Both the position numbers and the translations under genes were made by a program. The notes under the pieces were generated by a model. The model ran no database searches and was not told the origin of the DNA. It saw nothing but the letters and a program-made list of their open reading frames with translations. This document shows, piece after piece, positions 15,886-18,090 of a DNA stretch of 18,090 nucleotides (positions within the stretch are counted from its first letter, which is position 1; the number at the start of each line of letters is the position of its first letter). The stretch is from Pseudomonadota bacterium. Lineage in GTDB: Bacteria; Pseudomonadota; Gammaproteobacteria; Xanthomonadales; Xanthomonadaceae. The stretch is taken from positions 1 through 18,090 of the forward strand of contig JAEZCF010000151.1 in NCBI GenBank assembly GCA_023430045.1, read 5' to 3'.

Positions 15886-15931
15886 CGGGCGCTGCGCCGA
15901 TCCGCGGCACACCGCTCCCAGCCTGAATGCG

Positions 15932-17566
15932 TCAGCCCTGGTAACCGTTGGTGATCGGATAACGCCGCTCACGCCCGAATGCCCTGCGCGACACCTTCGG
16001 CCCCGGCGCGGACTGCTGGCGCTTCCATTCGCTGATGCGTACCAGCCGCAGGATGCGGTCCACCACCTCGGCCGCATAGCCGGCGCCGACGATTTCCTCC
16101 CGCGATTGTTCCTGGTCCACGAAGCGATACAGGATGCCGTCCAGCACGTCGTAGGGGGGCAGGGAATCCTGGTCCAGCTGGTTCTCGCGCAGTTCGGCCG
16201 ACGGTGGCCGGCTGATGACCTCCGGCGGAATCACCGGTGCACCACCCACGGTATTGCGCCACTTGGCCAGGCCGAACACTTCGGTCTTGTAGAGATCCTT
16301 CAGCGGTGCATAACCACCACACATGTCGCCGTAGATGGTCGCGTAGCCCACCGCATATTCGCTCTTGTTGCCGGTGGTCAGCAGCAGTCCGCCGAACTTG
16401 TTGGCCAGGGCCATCAGGATCACACCACGCGCGCGTGACTGCAGGTTCTCTTCGGTGACATCCGCGTCCGCGCCCTCGAACATCGGCCCGAGCGCCTCCA
16501 TCAGTCCATTGAATACCGGCTCGATGGATATCGCCTCCAGCTTCACGCCAAGCGCCTGGCACTGCTCTGCGGCGAGATCATTGGACAGGCCGGCGGTATA
16601 TCGCGATGGCAGGCGGACGGCGGTGACGTTCTCCGCACCCAGTGCATCGACCGCCATCGCCAGCACCAGTGCCGAATCGATGCCGCCTGACAAGCCCAGC
16701 CAGACCTTCTGGAAGCCGTTCTTGGTGCAGTAATCCTGGATGCCACGGGTGACCGCGCGCCAGGCCAGCGCATCCATGCTCTCATCGCCGTCGTCCATCC
16801 ACTGGTAGGGCATGAAACGCCGGCTGTCTCCGTCGTATTCCACGACCAGCCATTGTTCGGTGAACGCTGCGGCTGCGGGATGCACGGTGCCATCGCCATC
16901 GGCCACCACCGAAGCGCCATCGAACACCAGCGCGTCCTGCCCGCCCACCACGTTGAGATAGGCGATGGCCGCCCCGCTCTCACGCGTACGCGACGCCAGC
17001 ACGGCATCGCGCTGTGCATGCTTGCCACGTTCGTAAGGCGAAGCGTTGGGCACCACCACCAGTTCGGCGCCACAACGGACCGTGTCGGCCAGTGGTTCGG
17101 CGAACCACAGATCCTCGCAGATCAACACGCCGACCGGAATGCCGTTGATGTCCACCACACAGCTCGGTCCGTCCGGATCGATGTCGAAATAACGCCTCTC
17201 GTCGAATACCGCGTAGTTGGGCAGCTCGCGCTTGCGGTATGTCTTTTCGACGATGCCGTTGCGCAGCACGCTGGCGGCGTTGTACACCACCGGCCCGGCG
17301 GGTTGCGGCCAGCCGACCACGGCAGCGATGCCGGTACAGGTCTCGGCGATGCGCTGCATGGCCTGTTCGCAGTCATGCAGGAAGCCCGGGCGCAGCAACA
17401 GGTCTTCCGGCGGATAACCGCTGATGGCCAGTTCGGGAAATATCACCAGGTCGGCGCCATGCTCGTCGCGCGCCTGCGCGATCAGGCCGATGATGCGATC
17501 GGTGTTGCCTGCCACCGCGCCCACCGGAAAATCGAACTGCGCCATCGCGATGCGGAGAGAAGCCAT
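15932..17566 (-). CDS. nadE: Glutamine-dependent NAD+ synthetase NadE
   Basis: This enzyme makes NAD+ from deamido-NAD+, ATP and glutamine, the last step of NAD synthesis. The 544-residue product has the two-domain build of the glutamine-hydrolysing form. An N-terminal nitrilase-like glutaminase carries the Glu-Lys-Cys triad: Glu45 (FPELAISGYPPEDL), Lys112 (YRKRELPNY) and Cys150 (VLICEDLW). The C-terminal synthetase has the PP-loop SGGIDS (293-298) and TTGNKSEYAVGYATIYGDMCGGYAPLKDLYKTEV. I chose the ATG at 17566 because the protein then begins ASLRIAMAQFDFPVG, the first glutaminase strand; the frame is open to 17659, but that part crosses a SMAG-like repeat. The gene is downstream of sucD on the same strand, but a terminator separates them. 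Confidence 0.95.
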   Translation of the reverse strand: MASLRIAMAQFDFPVGAVAGNTDRIIGLIAQARDEHGADLVIFPELAISGYPPEDLLLRPGFLHDCEQAMQRIAETCTGIAAVVGWPQPAGPVVYNAASVLRNGIVEKTYRKRELPNYAVFDERRYFDIDPDGPSCVVDINGIPVGVLICEDLWFAEPLADTVRCGAELVVVPNASPYERGKHAQRDAVLASRTRESGAAIAYLNVVGGQDALVFDGASVVADGDGTVHPAAAAFTEQWLVVEYDGDSRRFMPYQWMDDGDESMDALAWRAVTRGIQDYCTKNGFQKVWLGLSGGIDSALVLAMAVDALGAENVTAVRLPSRYTAGLSNDLAAEQCQALGVKLEAISIEPVFNGLMEALGPMFEGADADVTEENLQSRARGVILMALANKFGGLLLTTGNKSEYAVGYATIYGDMCGGYAPLKDLYKTEVFGLAKWRNTVGGAPVIPPEVISRPPSAELRENQLDQDSLPPYDVLDGILYRFVDQEQSREEIVGAGYAAEVVDRILRLVRISEWKRQQSAPGPKVSRRAFGRERRYPITNGYQG

Positions 17567-17598
17567 GGATGCCCAACCTGTGATTGCCTGCGCCCATT

Positions 17599-17620
17599 GT
17601 AGTGCGGGCGGCCGGCCGGC
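17599..17620. repeat. Imperfect SMAG-like element upstream of nadE
   Basis: GTAG (17599-17602) is followed by TGCGGGCGGCCGGCCGGC, an imperfect GC-rich inverted repeat resembling the TGCCGGCC-stem copies at 6996 and 11029. It is 33 bases before the nadE start. Confidence 0.42.
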
Positions 17621-17662
17621 AACCACGGCACCCTGCTGCCCTCCCGTCATGGCCCGCAAACA

Positions 17663-17688
17663 GAAAGACCGCCCGAAGGCGGTCTTTC
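17663..17688 (-). terminator. Terminator of the sucD transcript (UUCG loop)
   Basis: An 11-bp perfect stem (GAAAGACCGCC at 17663-17673 with 17678-17688) closes a four-base loop that reads TTCG on the minus strand, a very stable tetraloop. On the minus strand the descending arm ends in TCTTTC and is followed by TGTTTG, partly T-rich. It lies 41 bases past the sucD stop codon. A run of A residues upstream on that strand's complement (17689-17693) means it could also act on plus-strand transcripts. Confidence 0.85.
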
Positions 17689-17699
17689 AAAAAGCCGGA

Positions 17700-17715
17700 T
17701 AGAGCCCGGCTCTAC
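17700..17715. repeat. Short SMAG-like hairpin after sucD
   Basis: TAGAGC, loop CCG, GCTCTA (17700-17714) forms a 6-bp perfect hairpin and is followed by C, giving the CTAC end seen in inverted SMAG copies. It lies between the sucD stop codon and the terminator. Confidence 0.55.
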
Positions 17716-17728
17716 AGCGTGTGCGTGC

Positions 17729-18090
17729 TTACTTGACCAGTTCAGCGATGGCGGCACCCAGGTCGCCCGGCGAACGGACGGTCTTGACGCCAGCAGCTTC
17801 CATCGCCGCGAACTTGCCTTCGGCCGTGCCCTTGCCGCCCGATGCGATCGCACCGGCGTGGCCCATGCGCTTGCCGGCCGGAGCCGACGCACCGGCGATG
17901 AAGCCGACGACCGGCTTCTTCACGTGGTTCTTGATGTACTCGGCGCCGGCTTCTTCTGCATCGCCGCCGATTTCGCCGACCATGATGATGCCTTCGGTCT
18001 GCGGATCTTCGTTGAACAGCTTCAGGCAGTCGACGAAGTTCAGGCCGTTGATCGGGTCACCACCGATGCCGATGCAGGTGGACTGGCCCA
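17729..18090 (-). CDS. sucD: Succinyl-CoA synthetase alpha subunit, 3' part
   Basis: This TCA-cycle enzyme subunit couples succinyl-CoA hydrolysis to nucleoside triphosphate formation. Only the C-terminal 119 residues are inside the window; the gene continues past the right edge (full-length SucD about 290). The visible part opens GQSTCIGIGGDPINGLNFVDCL, then EGIIMVGEIGGDAEEAGAEY, KPVVGFIAGASAP and GKRMGHAGAIASGGKGTAEGKF. The histidine of GHAGAI is the one phosphorylated in catalysis. It ends AIAELVK at the TAA at 17729-17731. sucC is expected upstream, outside the window. Its transcript ends at the hairpin at 17663-17688. Confidence 0.96.
   Translation of the reverse strand, partial: GQSTCIGIGGDPINGLNFVDCLKLFNEDPQTEGIIMVGEIGGDAEEAGAEYIKNHVKKPVVGFIAGASAPAGKRMGHAGAIASGGKGTAEGKFAAMEAAGVKTVRSPGDLGAAIAELVK

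Noticed and set aside
15858..15900. PIP-box (TTCGB-N15-TTCGB) upstream of the paralogue pair, which would suggest type III effector control
   Set aside because: A TTCGA is present on the minus strand, but 15 bases further on the sequence is GATAA, not TTCGB.
17567..17659. In-frame upstream extension of nadE
   Set aside because: It crosses a SMAG-like repeat and adds 31 residues before the conserved glutaminase start.

Overview
The window looks like a piece of chromosome from Stenotrophomonas (S. maltophilia complex) or a close relative in the Lysobacteraceae/Xanthomonadaceae. This rests on uniformly GC-rich coding sequence, on several short GTAG-headed stem-loop repeats of the kind described in S. 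maltophilia as SMAG (REP) elements, and on gene content and order: a TonB-dependent receptor, an otsB-GH15-otsA trehalose operon, pgeF-rluD divergent from bamD, then nadE and sucD. The genus is inferred; no rRNA gene or other direct marker is present. I see no tRNA, rRNA, insertion sequence, prophage or CRISPR array, and no gene-free stretch longer than 300 bases.

Layout. Bases 1-167 hold a hairpin and about eight copies of a 16-bp tandem repeat that runs up to the stop codon of an NCS2-type permease (minus strand). A cluster of SMAG repeats separates the permease from poxB (pyruvate:quinone oxidoreductase, minus), which is preceded on the same strand by a small DUF3574 lipoprotein gene. A 246-bp divergent region, with an AT-rich block and a perfect 14-bp palindrome, leads into a TonB-dependent outer-membrane receptor (plus). 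The trehalose operon follows (plus): otsB (trehalose-6-phosphate phosphatase), a GH15 glucoamylase/trehalase-like hydrolase, and otsA (trehalose-6-phosphate synthase). It has a SMAG hairpin with the same 8-bp stem on each side, in opposite orientations.

The second half carries housekeeping genes. rluD and pgeF (minus) are translationally coupled and divergent from bamD (plus), as in E. coli. bamD ends at a strong hairpin terminator. Between it and nadE (minus) sit two unrecognised minus-strand genes, 305 and 268 codons, that are diverged paralogues of each other. They share a C-terminal module (LAxFxSW, YPxS, QxNRxL) and an HCL motif placed exactly 145 residues before the YP in both. This pair is the best candidate for something undescribed. 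The window closes with nadE and the 3' part of sucD, separated by a UUCG-loop terminator and a SMAG hairpin.

Functionally, OtsA and OtsB make trehalose from UDP-glucose and glucose-6-phosphate, and the GH15 enzyme could turn over trehalose or a related glucan. PoxB, SucD and NadE belong to central carbon and cofactor metabolism. BamD and the TonB receptor belong to the outer membrane. The functions of the permease substrate, the DUF3574 lipoprotein, the receptor ligand and the paralogue pair cannot be settled from this sequence.
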